This document shows, piece by piece, positions 19,301-30,600 of a stretch of DNA of 64,000 nucleotides. This stretch comes from Notospermus geniculatus (Eukaryota; Nemertea; Pilidiophora; Heteronemertea; Lineidae). How positions within the stretch are numbered: the stretch's first letter is position 1; each line of letters opens with the position of its first letter. Location: the NCBI GenBank assembly GCA_002633025.1, contig NMRB01000020.1, positions 823,665 through 887,664 of the forward strand. The letters are read 5' to 3'. The position numbers and the translations under genes are program-made. The notes under the pieces were generated by a model. It saw only the letters and a list, made by a program, of their open reading frames with translations. It was not told where the DNA came from and ran no database searches.

Positions 19301-22300
19301 TGCCGAATGCCAACGTACAATAACGCACATGTACTATTACACAGTGGGTTTTAGCACCAGAGTCCCCTTGACACTCAATAAATGACTTTGACATGTTGTC
19401 AGCATATCACAACCAACACCGCATGTTTCGAGTCGCAAAATTGTCAAAACTGTATGATTTGTCATAATTGGTTAATTTGCATCATGTCCTTTTGAGTAAT
19501 TATACCAGCATGAGAGTAGCCATTACCCATGGCTCATTACTGTGGTGCCATGGAAGACATTCCTCTCTGAAGTTAGTCCTAATTAAACCTAATCAAGATT
19601 TTTGTCAACTCTGAGCGAGTTCATTCTTGATCACAGGCAGAAAGTTAGTGACAAAGAATAGACCATAGATGATCATGATCAAGGCGACTTGACCCTGAAT
19701 CATCTGATCATGTATAAATCTGGCAGTTGTCGGAGGTGACTTGGAAGAGGATGAGGACTATGCTGTAATGCCTGATGACTGCAGACTCAAATGATACGAT
19801 ATTTCTGTCTGATCTATTTGTTACCAGGGTTGGATGAGAAACCAATTGTTTGAATGTTTTACCGTGACCAAGTAACCATGAATTACCCACTTTTTTCAGT
19901 TTTACGTGATATGAAATAAGAAGCGAAGTATTATATGTCAATACCTGAATATCCGTTCTCCTCTATTGAGCCCAGACAATGGTTTACTTTCTCCAATGTT
20001 GGGACACACACGGTTAGGTTTTTCATATTCATTGTGCTTTATTGGCTTAAAATGTATGTCTGATTGAACAGCATATTCTTTTCTATTAGGGAAAATGGAA
20101 AGGATCATATTTGTGATGAGTGGTTTTATGAGTTCTGGCATGTATCCATCCCCAACTAGAGCCCCTGTGGTGTAGTTCAGTTTGATGATTGAATATCACC
20201 AAGGAGACAGTGGGTGGGATTTTGATGGTTGGTTTCTCTGACTCTCAAACCCAGCCTACACCCTGGTTATTCTGTATTATGCCATAAACAAAGATGGGGA
20301 TTTGGCCTAGTGGTTTAAGGCGTGCAGGGTTTCTGCCAGAAATATTTTTGAGGGTATGCAGTTCTTCAAAATCAGCAAAAAACCCCATGAAATTAAAGAA
20401 AATGGCCCTTTTCTGTTCCTTTGAGGGTACTCACAGCGTACCCTGCATACCCTCTGGCGGAAACACTGGGCGTGCTGCCCCTTAGTACTGGCGATTGATG
20501 CCTTATGCGAGGGTCCGAATCTGGTACTAGGTAGGAAGCAATGTCTTTCACCTAAAAGAAACACAATTTCTCTTTCATATTCATGCAATAAACAAAGAAG
20601 CTCCATAAAAAAATAGGGCCGACAATGGATGTGATCATAGTATGGATGTCCTCGTTTGCAGCAGCAGAGTCATTATTTAGGCAGGTGATTCGTCAGGTTC
20701 ACTTTCTTCCAGTTTCTGATGAAGAAATCTTGACTTGCACTTCTTGCTGAGACTGTCTGATCGACAAGGCCAGTAATTTGTTTTGTTTCTGTCTTTCCAG
20801 GTGGCTGTCCTTGATGTCGATATCTGTGGTCCATCTATCCCACGAGTGATGGGGTTGGAGGGAGAACAGGTCCACCAGAGTGGCTCAGGGTGGTCTCCTG
20901 TGGTAAGTTTCATTTGGACCTTATGTTTGAGAAGGTCTGCGAAGACCTGCTTTAATATGATGATGAAATATTGCCTTAAACTTGTGTCTACTACATAGCA
21001 ATTTTCTGTAAACAGCCACATGTTAAGTCTTAACAAAATACCTTCTATTGTTATGACTTAGGCCTACCTCTGTATACCGTACACTAATATGAAAGATTGT
21101 GTGTAATCTCTGTCTAAATCCCACAAAGTTTAAAGAATAACTCAACATGTATGTTACTACTGTGAACCATGGTGTGGGCAGTAATACACACGGGTGTTTA
21201 AAAAAAAATGTATGAACTTGGCCTCACTGGCCTCACTTCATAGTTGTGCATGATCAGAAAAAATGCTTTGAATACTAATGTGCATTACAGTTATCTCTCT
21301 AAAAGAGATTTGCTTTTTGACTTTAATTCGTAACTTTTACTTGAGAGATAGAACCACAATGTGACTCAGAAGATTTCCTTTAGAAAGAGTAAGCTTTGAG
21401 TTACTGGCAAATAATCCTTGCTCATTTCAGTATGTTGAAGACAACCTGGGTGTGATGTCTGTTGGGTTCCTGTTGGCAAGCCCTGATGATGCTGTGATAT
21501 GGAGAGGGCCCAAAAAGAATGGTGAGTTTCGTCGTAGCTTTGATTTGGGGTGCAATTCATTTCAATTTAAATGAATCACACGCCAGATATTTCAGGGAGA
21601 ATCAAAATTCCTGTGACCTGTTTGCCATTTTCTCAACCCCTTTTCCTGGTCGTTTGATGTCCCTTCAGGTTTGATCAAACAGTTCTTAAAGGATGTCGAC
21701 TGGGGTGAGCAAGACTACTTGGTGATTGACACACCGCCTGGGACATCAGACGAACATCTGTCAATCGTGCAATACCTCAGCACGTCAAATGTGGATGGTG
21801 CTGTCATTATCACAACTCCTCAGGTAAGTTGAATGGTGTCTTGCAAGAAGGATGTTCTCTTGAAGTGTTCTCCTATCTGTTGGAGTTCTTTCGCCTCCAT
21901 ATCAAGGCTGTAGGTGAGGTATTTGGACTTCATTTCGTCTTATTACGGTGCTCCTCAACACGACAGTTTTCTTGTATGAGTTGGCTCACAATGAGCAATT
22001 CACAGTTGTTGACCCATGCCGCAAACGGCTGCCCATAGTTCTAGCGTCCAATGGAACTACCTAGTAAGTCACATTTTTGGAAAAACTGAGTTAAGGCCAA
22101 ATTCGTACGTCATAGGTATTTTTTCACCATAATAAATAGTTTTTGTTTACAAAATGTCCGCCAAAGCCTCAGAATGAGAAACGTAAAGCATAGTAAGTGC
22201 ACCACTCGGTCAATGCTTCCCAAAGTAAAACCTAGTAAGAGCACATTTGCCTGCTTTGTTCAGTGATATGCACATGTTACTTACTATGTTTTTCCTCTGT

Positions 22301-24006
22301 ACCTCATGTGAGTCACTGANTCGGGCACCCTAAAAAAGCTCAATAAAAAATGTTTGAGACCTTGCAAAGATGGTTTGAGGGCTTTCTAATATAGAAGGAG
22401 GTTAAATTTAGCCAAATAAAGCTTCAAAATACTAACTTGTCCAGCGCTGAGGCTTAAAACATGCGGTGCCCGACTTTAGGTACCAGGCGCCCGACCTTTG
22501 GGCGAGTGGGTCATGTTTTCACCATGTGATTTCAAATCGATCATGTGACCTCAATAATAGGTCCCCACGCATGCTCAGTAACTCATTTTGTTCTTTGATG
22601 AGTCATCTGACCTTCTAAAGTGTTGCCATGGATGTACATGCATCCCAGGCGGAGTTATTCAGTGAGCAAGTGGCGTAAAAAAAGAAATGCCCGAAATTTG
22701 GTCAACTAGGTAGTTCCATTGGACGCTAGAGTTCTACATGTATGGCTGAGTTGCTCATAGAGAGTCAACTCGCATGAGAAAACTTCCACGTGGAGTGGAA
22801 CCTTTAGTTTGTAATCTATTCCAAATCATTCCACCCGCCTGAATGCAAATTTGACAGTTGAATGCAGAATGCTTGTTGACTGTTGAACAGAACTTGTACT
22901 TATCTTTCAGGAAGTCTCCCTTCTTGATGTGAGGAAAGAAATCAATTTTGCCAAGAAAGTTAGCCTCCCGATTATTGGTGTGGTAGAGAATATGAGTGGG
23001 TTCATATGCCCCAAGTGTAAGGTAAGATTAAGGATGTAGATTGTTGGCATGCAGTGAAAAATTACTCTGTACGCCATATATAGAATTTGATAATTAATGC
23101 CTCCATAAGTATTGATGTGACTTTTAGACAGAAATGCAAGTACATGTACATGTAATATCCTTTGTTCATTTCTGCACTCAATTTCAGAATGAATCTCAAA
23201 TCTTTCCACCCACGACTGGAGGAGGCGAGAAAATGGCACAGGATATGGGAGTCCCATTTCTAGGACGACTGCCTCTGGATCCAAGAATAGGTAGAGGAAG
23301 TTATCAATAGTTAATCATTTGAGCAGATCTACTTGCATCAATTCCATATTCACAGTAAATGCTGCTCACGGAAACATTGATATATCTTGTATTTTTCAAT
23401 GTTCAGTTTTGTAAGATTGAGAGGCTTAAAACGCCTCATGATGCTTTATTCTTTTCAGGCAAATGCTGTGATGAGGGTTCATCGTTCTTCCAGGAATTTC
23501 CAGATTCGCCTGCGACGAAGGCTTATAATGAGATTGTAGGAAGTAAGTGGCATTGATATGTACAATAGATACTATCAGAGAACTAAATTTCTGTACAAAC
23601 TGGCATTGTATCCTGTATCACGAGTGATCATGAGCTTCATAACGCCAACAAGTTGATTTGAAACGTAGAAGAGATGTCCTATGTGATCTCTGCAATGAAT
23701 CAGAATAAGTATTAACCTTCATTGGTGACAGATTCTTTTGAAACATTAAAATGACTGAAGTGCTGCCATCTGATGGCGTTTATGAAACCAGATCACCTCG
23801 CCTCGTTCCCTAGCAAACTACTGTTACTATGTTAGTTCAGTTCACAGCAGTGGTGCCACCTGTGAATGACAGAAAACAAATGTAGGAGGGGTAAAAGCTT
23901 CCTGCACTTAGTTTCTTCTTGCTCTTCCTCTTCAGAAATACAAGCATTCTGTGAAGCTAATATATCGGACAAGGAGACTGGTGAATCAGTGATGGAGACA
24001 TCTTAA
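10334..24006 (+). CDS. NUBP1: NUBP1/NBP35-type cytosolic Fe-S cluster assembly ATPase
   Basis: P-loop ATPase scaffold that builds 4Fe-4S clusters for cytosolic and nuclear proteins. Ten exons join in frame to 328 residues (human about 320): 10334-10364, 11158-11262, 11497-11630, 20801-20902, 21431-21521, 21669-21823, 22911-23021, 23188-23290, 23459-23542 and 23936-24006. The N-terminal cluster motif is complete (Cys 12, 26, 29, 35; CX13CX2CX5C), which separates NUBP1 from NUBP2. The deviant Walker [10 protein letters not shown] is at about 66-74 and the bridging CPKC at 239-242. The blocks [10 protein letters not shown]-like [10 protein letters not shown] and [10 protein letters not shown] are present. 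An AATAAA signal lies at 24089-24094. Intron 3 is 9.2 kb and full of miniature elements. Exons 4-10 recur at 35517-39356. A single N sits in intron 1 (10488). Confidence 0.95.
10891..11000 (+). mobile_element. Decayed copy of hAT-type family 1
   Basis: Resembles the right two thirds of 5654-5832 (aacattgaaat.., tttcacggtc.attttac, and the end gat.tg.gcctga) but with many substitutions and a lost left end. Located in NUBP1 intron 1. Confidence 0.55.
12533..12775. mobile_element. hAT-like miniature element with CAGGGGCGTA ends
   Basis: Ends are caggggcgta at 12533 and tacgcccctg at 12775, flanked by a possible short duplication (ataag). The interior has G-rich simple sequence (ggggtgggggt) and no coding potential. 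In NUBP1 intron 3. Confidence 0.6.
13377..13612 (+). other. Exon-like open segment in NUBP1 intron 3, not recognised
   Basis: An open frame follows a good acceptor (ggtgttccag) and ends at a stop, encoding about 76 residues with Cys and an N-glycosylation-type NHS (block [18 protein letters not shown]). A second open segment at about 17117-17265 follows ccacttag and contains [12 protein letters not shown] and ends NCSW. They could be remnants of a secreted-protein gene or chance frames. No family recognised. Confidence 0.25.
13901..14120. mobile_element. TTAA-flanked miniature element, family 3, copy 1
   Basis: Begins ttttaaccccttaactg and ends with the inverted cagttaaggggttaaaa. The interior contains 'cattacgaaatccgggg' and 'cgtaatagtacgcc', also found in the relative at 18200-18451. 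TTAA at both ends suggests a piggyBac-type insertion. Non-coding, in NUBP1 intron 3. Confidence 0.65.
14738..15227. mobile_element. Miniature element with gatccgtgctc subterminal repeats
   Basis: The ends agcccc.gttt and aaacagggct are inverted and flanked by ata. The motif gcgatccgtgctcrgaccggt occurs near both ends but in the same orientation, with cccgtttaca repeated beside it. Short open frames across it overlap each other in different phases and lack any domain. Non-autonomous element in NUBP1 intron 3. Confidence 0.55.
18200..18451. mobile_element. TTAA-flanked miniature element, family 3, copy 2
   Basis: Starts ttaacctgctaactgcgtagg and ends gaatgggttaa. It shares the internal blocks aaatccggggaacccc, cgtaatagtacgccttgc and gtgtcaaat with 13901-14120. 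More degraded at the right end than its relative. Confidence 0.6.
18969..19062. mobile_element. Short element with CAGTGGA...CCACTG ends
   Basis: Ends cagtggagaggtgtcc and the inverted ggttccactg enclose repeated gaggtgtcc motifs. The sequence read on the minus strand (cagtggaacctctctt..) is the terminus type of a widespread hAT-like miniature family. About 94 bp, non-coding. Confidence 0.5.
20295..20582 (+). mobile_element. tRNA-Leu-like SINE, copy A, split by a hAT-like insertion
   Basis: The head shows a polymerase III A box (TGGCCTAGTGG) at about 20303 with ttaaggcg as in tRNA-Leu, and a decayed B box. Flanking duplications atgccataaacaaaga (20279-20294) and atgcaataaacaaaga (20583-20598) show retroposition. 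The same SINE, uninterrupted, is at 35133-35271 in copy B. Here a 144-bp element (20325-20468) is inserted in the tRNA-like head. Confidence 0.75.
20325..20468. mobile_element. hAT-like insertion inside the SINE, copy A only
   Basis: Ends cagggtttctgccaga and the inverted tctggcggaaacactg, with ggcgtg repeated on both sides; copy B has one uninterrupted ggcgtg. A clean presence/absence difference between the two versions of the interval. Confidence 0.75.
22040..22730. mobile_element. Fold-back element in NUBP1 intron 6, copy A
   Basis: Termini tctagcgtccaatggaac and the inverted gttccattggacgctaga. The interior matches the copy-B version (36777-37836) up to the N at 22320 and then is different, so the two sides of that N may not be truly adjacent. 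Confidence 0.7.
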
Positions 24007-24088
24007 TGGTGCTTGGACACTTCCTTGCTAGAAATGAGATGATTAGTTTATCTCACAGTCTGGAATTTCATTGTACATAGCATTCGTA

Positions 24089-24094
24089 AATAAA
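24089..24094 (+). terminator. NUBP1 polyadenylation signal
   Basis: AATAAA 83 bases after the NUBP1 stop codon. The same signal is at 39439-39444 in copy B. Confidence 0.6.
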
Positions 24095-24326
24095 ATCAAC
24101 TTGTGAACAAAAAAGTGTTTTGTTATACACTGCGAACTGAGGTGGCTTTTATCGCCTTCATGATGTCATTTGTTATTGCTAGATTAAGCATGTTGTTAAC
24201 ATGATGCATGATTTCCATATTTCTGTTCAAGCATAGCTTCTTCCAGTGATGCAGGTACGATGTACCGGTACAATAACAGTCCCTTCCGGCATTGAAACAA
24301 CATCGAAAAAAAGTCACAAAATATAT

Positions 24327-24332
24327 TTTATT
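24327..24332 (-). terminator. PMS2 polyadenylation signal
   Basis: AATAAA on the minus strand about 350 bases beyond the PMS2 stop at 24684. It is conserved at 39676-39681 in copy B. The two tail-to-tail genes therefore have 3' ends within about 230 bases of each other. Confidence 0.5.
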
Positions 24333-24683
24333 TGTAAAACAATAATGAAATGCAAGACATCATTGATTGTGCAATCATGTGTGTACATCCATGTATGCTG
24401 GTGCATGATTTCTCAATAAATGCAACAGGATTTGGAACTCTCTTGGCAGTGACAAATGTGAGGTGATTGTGCAATCAAATCCATACAGTAATAGCTCCAG
24501 GCAGTTCAAATGATTACATTATGTAACGTCATGCTCAATATTCTGCTCAACTCCAGAGATCAGCTGTCAACACCCTTTTTACATGTACTGTAAGTGGCCA
24601 ATTTCTTGGAGATATAAACTGGTTTGTTTTGGTTTTTGAACTCGCTGAACGGTTTCATGTTTCTGAGGTTGCAATGAGTTCAT

Positions 24684-27600
24684 TCAAGAATTCTGGTCTG
24701 GTAGCATATTGAGGTTTATAAGATGTCGCATTGTTGGGCGGCCGTGTGGACAGTTCCATGGTTGGTTGATCTCTCCCATATGGCAGACAAGCTGGAAATT
24801 AGATATATAGAGTACATGTAGGTGCGTATGTCATACAAGTGCTTGTGATGTCATCAAGTGCCATGGATGCACAAAAACTGAGGTAGGCCTACATACGTCA
24901 GTGATATGGTCGTGCGCCAGTCCTGTGTGGTGGTACAAGACTAAGCGGACTGAGACCAAGGAAGACTGTGTTTGCCATTACCTTTTTCATCTCCGACTTA
25001 TTCAAAGCAGTCCCGATCATGATTGACTTCCGACAGGCTCGAGAGGCAAACATCTGCCGAACACGTGAAGGCCGACACATTGCACCCTGAAATGAAAAGT
25101 GATTGAATGGAAACTTAAGTCGGTTGAAGTTTTTATGATCTTGGAGTTATCTATTGATCAGTTGTACATGCCGATGTCAAGGTTGAAGAAACAAACTCAT
25201 GCATGTAGCTACTTACAGGAGAATCACTCAGCATGAACACCATTTCTTCAATATCTGGAAGAAAAAATGCACTATTTACCGTACACAAAAAGTATTGATA
25301 ATGGACAACTGTCTGCTCCCACGATATAAAATGAACATTGTGTGCATAATGCATTAGACTGTGCACTGATGGATCACTCATTTGGTTGGTATCCAGAGAT
25401 GGGTTCTCACCTGCCTTTCCAAACATCCAATTCTTACTGACGGGAGTGGCCACCAGGCTGATTTTCTCAGTTGGAGGGGCATCGTCTTTGATTATGAAAT
25501 CAAAACCATTCTTTTTAAAGATCTCCAAGTTGTCCATGATGACCGATTCATTCACAGCAGTCAACTCAAGCTTGAGAGGCCTGAAACAGGAAGGTGTAGG
25601 CCCATGTACATATATGAGATGGGGATGTTTTCTACAAGCTTGGTCAATTACAAGAAGCTTTAATATTCAAAGGGTTTGTTGATACATATATCTGCCGAAC
25701 AGTCAGAAGTGTAAGGGACACTATGGAAAACACCTACTGGATCATCTTCTGTCCCTCCAATACAGTTGTACGTTGCAATGTCTCAAAATTGAATTTCTCA
25801 TCCGTGGCATGCTGGTCTATGATGAACAGATCTTGGTCAAGTTTGGTCAGAATGAAACCTAGGTTGAACTGAAACGATATGAAGACAGGGTCAGTTGGTG
25901 GAGGTGGTAAGCTTTTGATGGCTTTGGTTGTTGGGCATTGTGTGTGGTTAGTTTGTTAATCAAAAAGCTATGTATCAATACAGAAACTTAGCAAGTGAAA
26001 TAGACACCAGTTGAAAGAGACATACCTGTCCCAGAATTTCCATCTTGGAGAACATATCTTTGCTGCAACAAATGAAGAGTAGGATACAACATTGAGGGAA
26101 TGATTTAGCAATACATGACAATGCTCAAAACCAACACCAAATTAGCAAATCATTATAAAATCACAATACATGTAAGAGTGTATGGACCAAAAGGGTCTCC
26201 TTTGAAAAAGTTCTAAGGGGTAGGAAATCATCTCACCTTATTTCTTTCTGGAGTTCCTCCTCTGCTTGCGTATTGCTGCTTGGTGCAATGGGAGCTCGGA
26301 AGTTACGATACATCAGGCCAGGCTTGTCTCCTGTACTACCTGAAAATTTTAACACAAAGTAGTACAATAAATCTATCACACTAAAAATCTAGGATATGAC
26401 CAACTTAGGCCCTTCTAAACACAAGTGTGATGCCGAAAGGAAAGGAACACTACCAACCTTGTAACTTCTTCATGACCATTTTCCTCTTCAGTGAATCCAT
26501 TGAGAAAGGCACAGTAACAGATTTTCTACAAACTGTCTCATTTTTGTCCTAGAAAATGACAGCAATAGAACAGTTCTCATGTCAAAAAGGCCAAATCTGA
26601 TTCTGATGTAAATGCGTGCACCTATTTGGTTAGTACATTTACATTCACATGAACTCGTACTTTAGAGGGCCCAGGAACATGCGAAAGAGGTCTTGCACAT
26701 ACATTCTGGAATGACAAAGATGTACCAGTAATCATGATAAGTGTAACACTTACATATTCTGTGAATGTAATTTGGCAGTCTTCACTCTCCTCAAATGATT
26801 TCTCATCTCCATGAACTGGCACATCCACATCCTCTTCCAAAGTCACAGAGGACAATTCTGGGGAACTTACAGCTGCAGAGAACACCTTCGGTGACACCAA
26901 TGGTGATGTGGGCTTTCCCTCCTCTGAACACATCATGTTTGCTTCTTTGAAACCAACGTCATTAACGTCTAAAGTTCTAGAAGAATCCGTATGAGAATCA
27001 TGTTCCTCATCAACAGAACCATATGGTTGAGACTCCACTTTTTTGTCGGACAACGTTTTGTTGGATTCAGCTAATTCACGCTTTCCAGACAACTCACTAG
27101 GAAATCCAGCCCTTTCTCTCCCATCAGCACCATTAATTTCTAATAAATCACTAGTCCTAGAACCCCTGCCCATATCAACTTCGCCGAATGAAACACCCGA
27201 TGAGTTACTGACATCAGGACTTAGAAATAAAGTCATATTCTCCGATTCTGAATCGTGAGATTTGGGAACTGATGATCTGTGTTTTCTCCGTTGTCCTGAG
27301 AGTTCCTCTTCACTATCACATTCACCTCCTTTGTCTGAATTTTTTGACTGATAACCTGAAAAAGAAATTGAATTGTTGACAGAGCATGTATTTCATCCAT
27401 GGCACCTCCCTTTTACTGATGGCCCCATATACGACCAGTTCATCGTTAGATATTTTACCATCTACAAAGGTCCTGGGAACTTACCCTGCTTCGGACTACA
27501 CGTATGTTCAATGAAAACACAGCCGGAGTCATCAGTTGTAGTGCTCTGTGAAGAACAAGTGGAAGTGCTCTCTGGCGTGTCTACATATGCCTCACTGTTC

Positions 27601-30600
27601 TGCACTGTATTGAAGAATGTATCAAGTTTTGGTTCTGAAACAAACAAATAAATGGTACATATAGTAGACAGGTAGTTGTGATGTTAATTTGTTTCCAGCT
27701 TGGTTCAAGTTTTTCAGTTTAGTCACTGTCGTGTCAATACTCACGCTTAGACTTCTCTTTGTCTATGTTGCTCTTGAGTTCGTCTCTTTCCCTTGCAAAT
27801 GCACTTGAAAACGACCTCTTTAAGTTAGCGAGACTGCTTGATACAGATCCCCTCTGTTTGGAAGGAGAATGTTTCGATGATGGTCTAAAAAGAAGTTATA
27901 CATGTAGAGTTTTTATTGGGCACATCCTTCTTTACACATAGGGTTAACTACATGTATGTACTGTACATCAAGTCAAATCAGAATGATTAATTGGGCATCT
28001 GATCCGAGGTGACCAGTCTTTAGTCTTTTATCTAATAACAACTGTGACAGGTAAAACTAGACAAATGTTCACCACTCAAATGTTCAATCTTTGAATCAAA
28101 CACTGACTTACACAGCACTGTCACTCATACGACGGAACTTGGACAATGTGTCACACTGCAGACCTAGAGATCCTTGTCCTTGGTTCATATCATAGGTTGA
28201 TGAGAGAGGCTCGAACATAGATATCAACGATGACTGGATGAGAAAATAAAAACTCCTCAATAATAAAATGGCTAAATGATAGAGAAATCATGATGAAACA
28301 GATGAAATGGTTGGAAATCATGACGCTAGATTCGCGTCAAACTTAAAAACATAATCATACTTCTTTGATAATAAGCAAGCAGTCAATCTCCAGAATTCAC
28401 GAATTTTCGACCCCGACCGGGGTCTTTTTCAAGTGGAACTTTACAATCTGAAACTCTAGTCTAACAGTCTGAAACTCTGAGTCTTTTCTAGAGTTTCAGA
28501 TTGTAAAGTTCCACTTGAAAAAGACCCCGGTTGGGGTCGAAAATTCGTGAATTCTGGAGATTGACTGCTTGCTTATTATCATTTTGTGTGTCAATTTTGT
28601 GCTATTCTGTATCTTGGATAATCATACTTCTTTGATATAGACATAGAAGAATGAACATTGCAAACTTGTCTATGGTGAAAATAAGGTGTTTTACCTTGAT
28701 TATGGCCAAGAGGAGTTTTTCATTCTCAACAAATACCTGTCTCTTATCAGGGGTCACATTGACATCAACAGATTCTGTAAAGAGAGTGAACGTTTTGAGA
28801 AGAAAACCACACCAATGGAGTTCTAGGCATACACGAGTGCATCCAAAAGTCGACATGTAGATCAGTAATGAAAATTGAAATCTTCTCAGAAGCAACAAAG
28901 TTTTTCCTTGGATGTGTCTCAAGCAGGAGAATATTTAAAGAATGAACATACCTTTCGACAGGCATATGTTGAGTATCACAAATGGATATTGGTGTCGGTT
29001 ATACATGTGGTAAACTTCATTGATAGTGCGACTGACCTGGAATGAAAAAAAAATACGATCACACAAATAATCTTCTGAAACTTAAGTCAAAATTGATTAA
29101 AGAATTATGGTTGACATGAGCTCCTAGCAGGCATCAGGAAATCTTCGCCTTTGAGCCGAACTTGTGGAAATATAATCCCCAGCGATCCACTACTCAAACA
29201 AAGATCACTCAAGCGTGAGCCTAATTCTAAGAACAGCTAATTGCTGTGCATTGTGCAAGGCTCTTAGTACCGGTCTTTATAGCAATAAATACAAGAAACA
29301 AGGAACAAGTCAGGACTATGTAAACAAACTAATCGCTGAGTAAACATACTGCATTGATAATCCTTACCCCGATTTGCTGAGCATATCGGGGTGAGAGTGG
29401 AATTCAGACAGGGGCAAAGAAAACGTAATGGGTGACTACTTCCAGAAATTCACCCTGAAGGCATACTCGATTGACCGAGGTTGGAATTCATATGAGCTGG
29501 GAAGCGTCTAGTTGCTGCACCTTTGTCAAATCACATGGGCGACTGTTCACAAAGATAAACTGGCGATCGGTTGTACTTCTGCCCTTTCCATTCTCACAGC
29601 TGGACACAAATCCTACTATCCTGAAAATAAAGTCAACAAACTTTCATAAATGCATGGAAGAGTATATTGCATTTTTGATTAACTAATCGTAACACTGATT
29701 GAACATAACAGAAGAAGCAAGAGAGCGATATGAAATCAGTCAGGAACAATAAATCANNNNNNNNNNNNNNNNNNNNNNNNNNNNNNNNNNNNNNNNNNNN
29801 NNNNNNNNNNNNNNNNNNNNNNNNNNNNNNNNNNNNNNNNNNNNNNNNNNNNNNNNNNNNNNNNNNNNNNNNNNNNNNNNNNNNNNNNNNNNNNNNNNNN
29901 NNNNNNNNNNNNNNNNNNNNNNNNNNNNNNNNNNNNNNNNNNNNNNNNNNNNNNNNNNNNNNNNNNNNNNNNNNNNNNNNNNNNNNNNNNNNNNNNNNNN
30001 NNNNNNNNNNNNNNNNNNNNNNNNNNNNNNNNNNNNNNNNNNNNNNNNNNNNNNNNNNNNNNNNNNNNNNNNNNNNNNNNNNNNNNNNNNNNNNNNNNNN
30101 NNNNNNNNNNNNNNNNNNNNNNNNNNNNNNNNNNNNNNNNNNNNNNNNNNNNNNNNNNNNNNNNNNNNNNNNNNNNNNNNNNNNNNNNNNNNNNNNNNNN
30201 NNNNNNNNNNNNNNNNNNNNNNNNNNNNNNNNNNNNNNNNNNNNNNNNNNNNNNNNNNNNNNNNNNNNNNNNNNNNNNNNNNNNNNNNNNNNNNNNNNNN
30301 NNNNNNNNNNNNNNNNNNNNNNNNNNNNNNNNNNNNNNNNNNNNNNNNNNNNNNNNNNNNNNNNNNNNNNNNNNNNNNNNNNNNNNNNNNNNNNNNNNNN
30401 NNNNNNNNNNNNNNNNNNNNNNNNNNNNNNNNCTGTGGTCAAACTCAAGTTTGGTAGCATTTTTGGCTTTGATGTGGCATGTCACCACAGAAACACCACT
30501 GAAAAGAAAATAATATCACTCCTGGTGATTGGAAAGCAAGGTCTTTATCATAGGCATGCCATCTAAACTACATTGCTCTTTGAATTGTTCAGATCAAGCA

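Noticed and set aside
29633-30566. Three reading frames of 244-278 residues across the N run
   Set aside because: They consist mostly of X from the assembly gap; no coding evidence.
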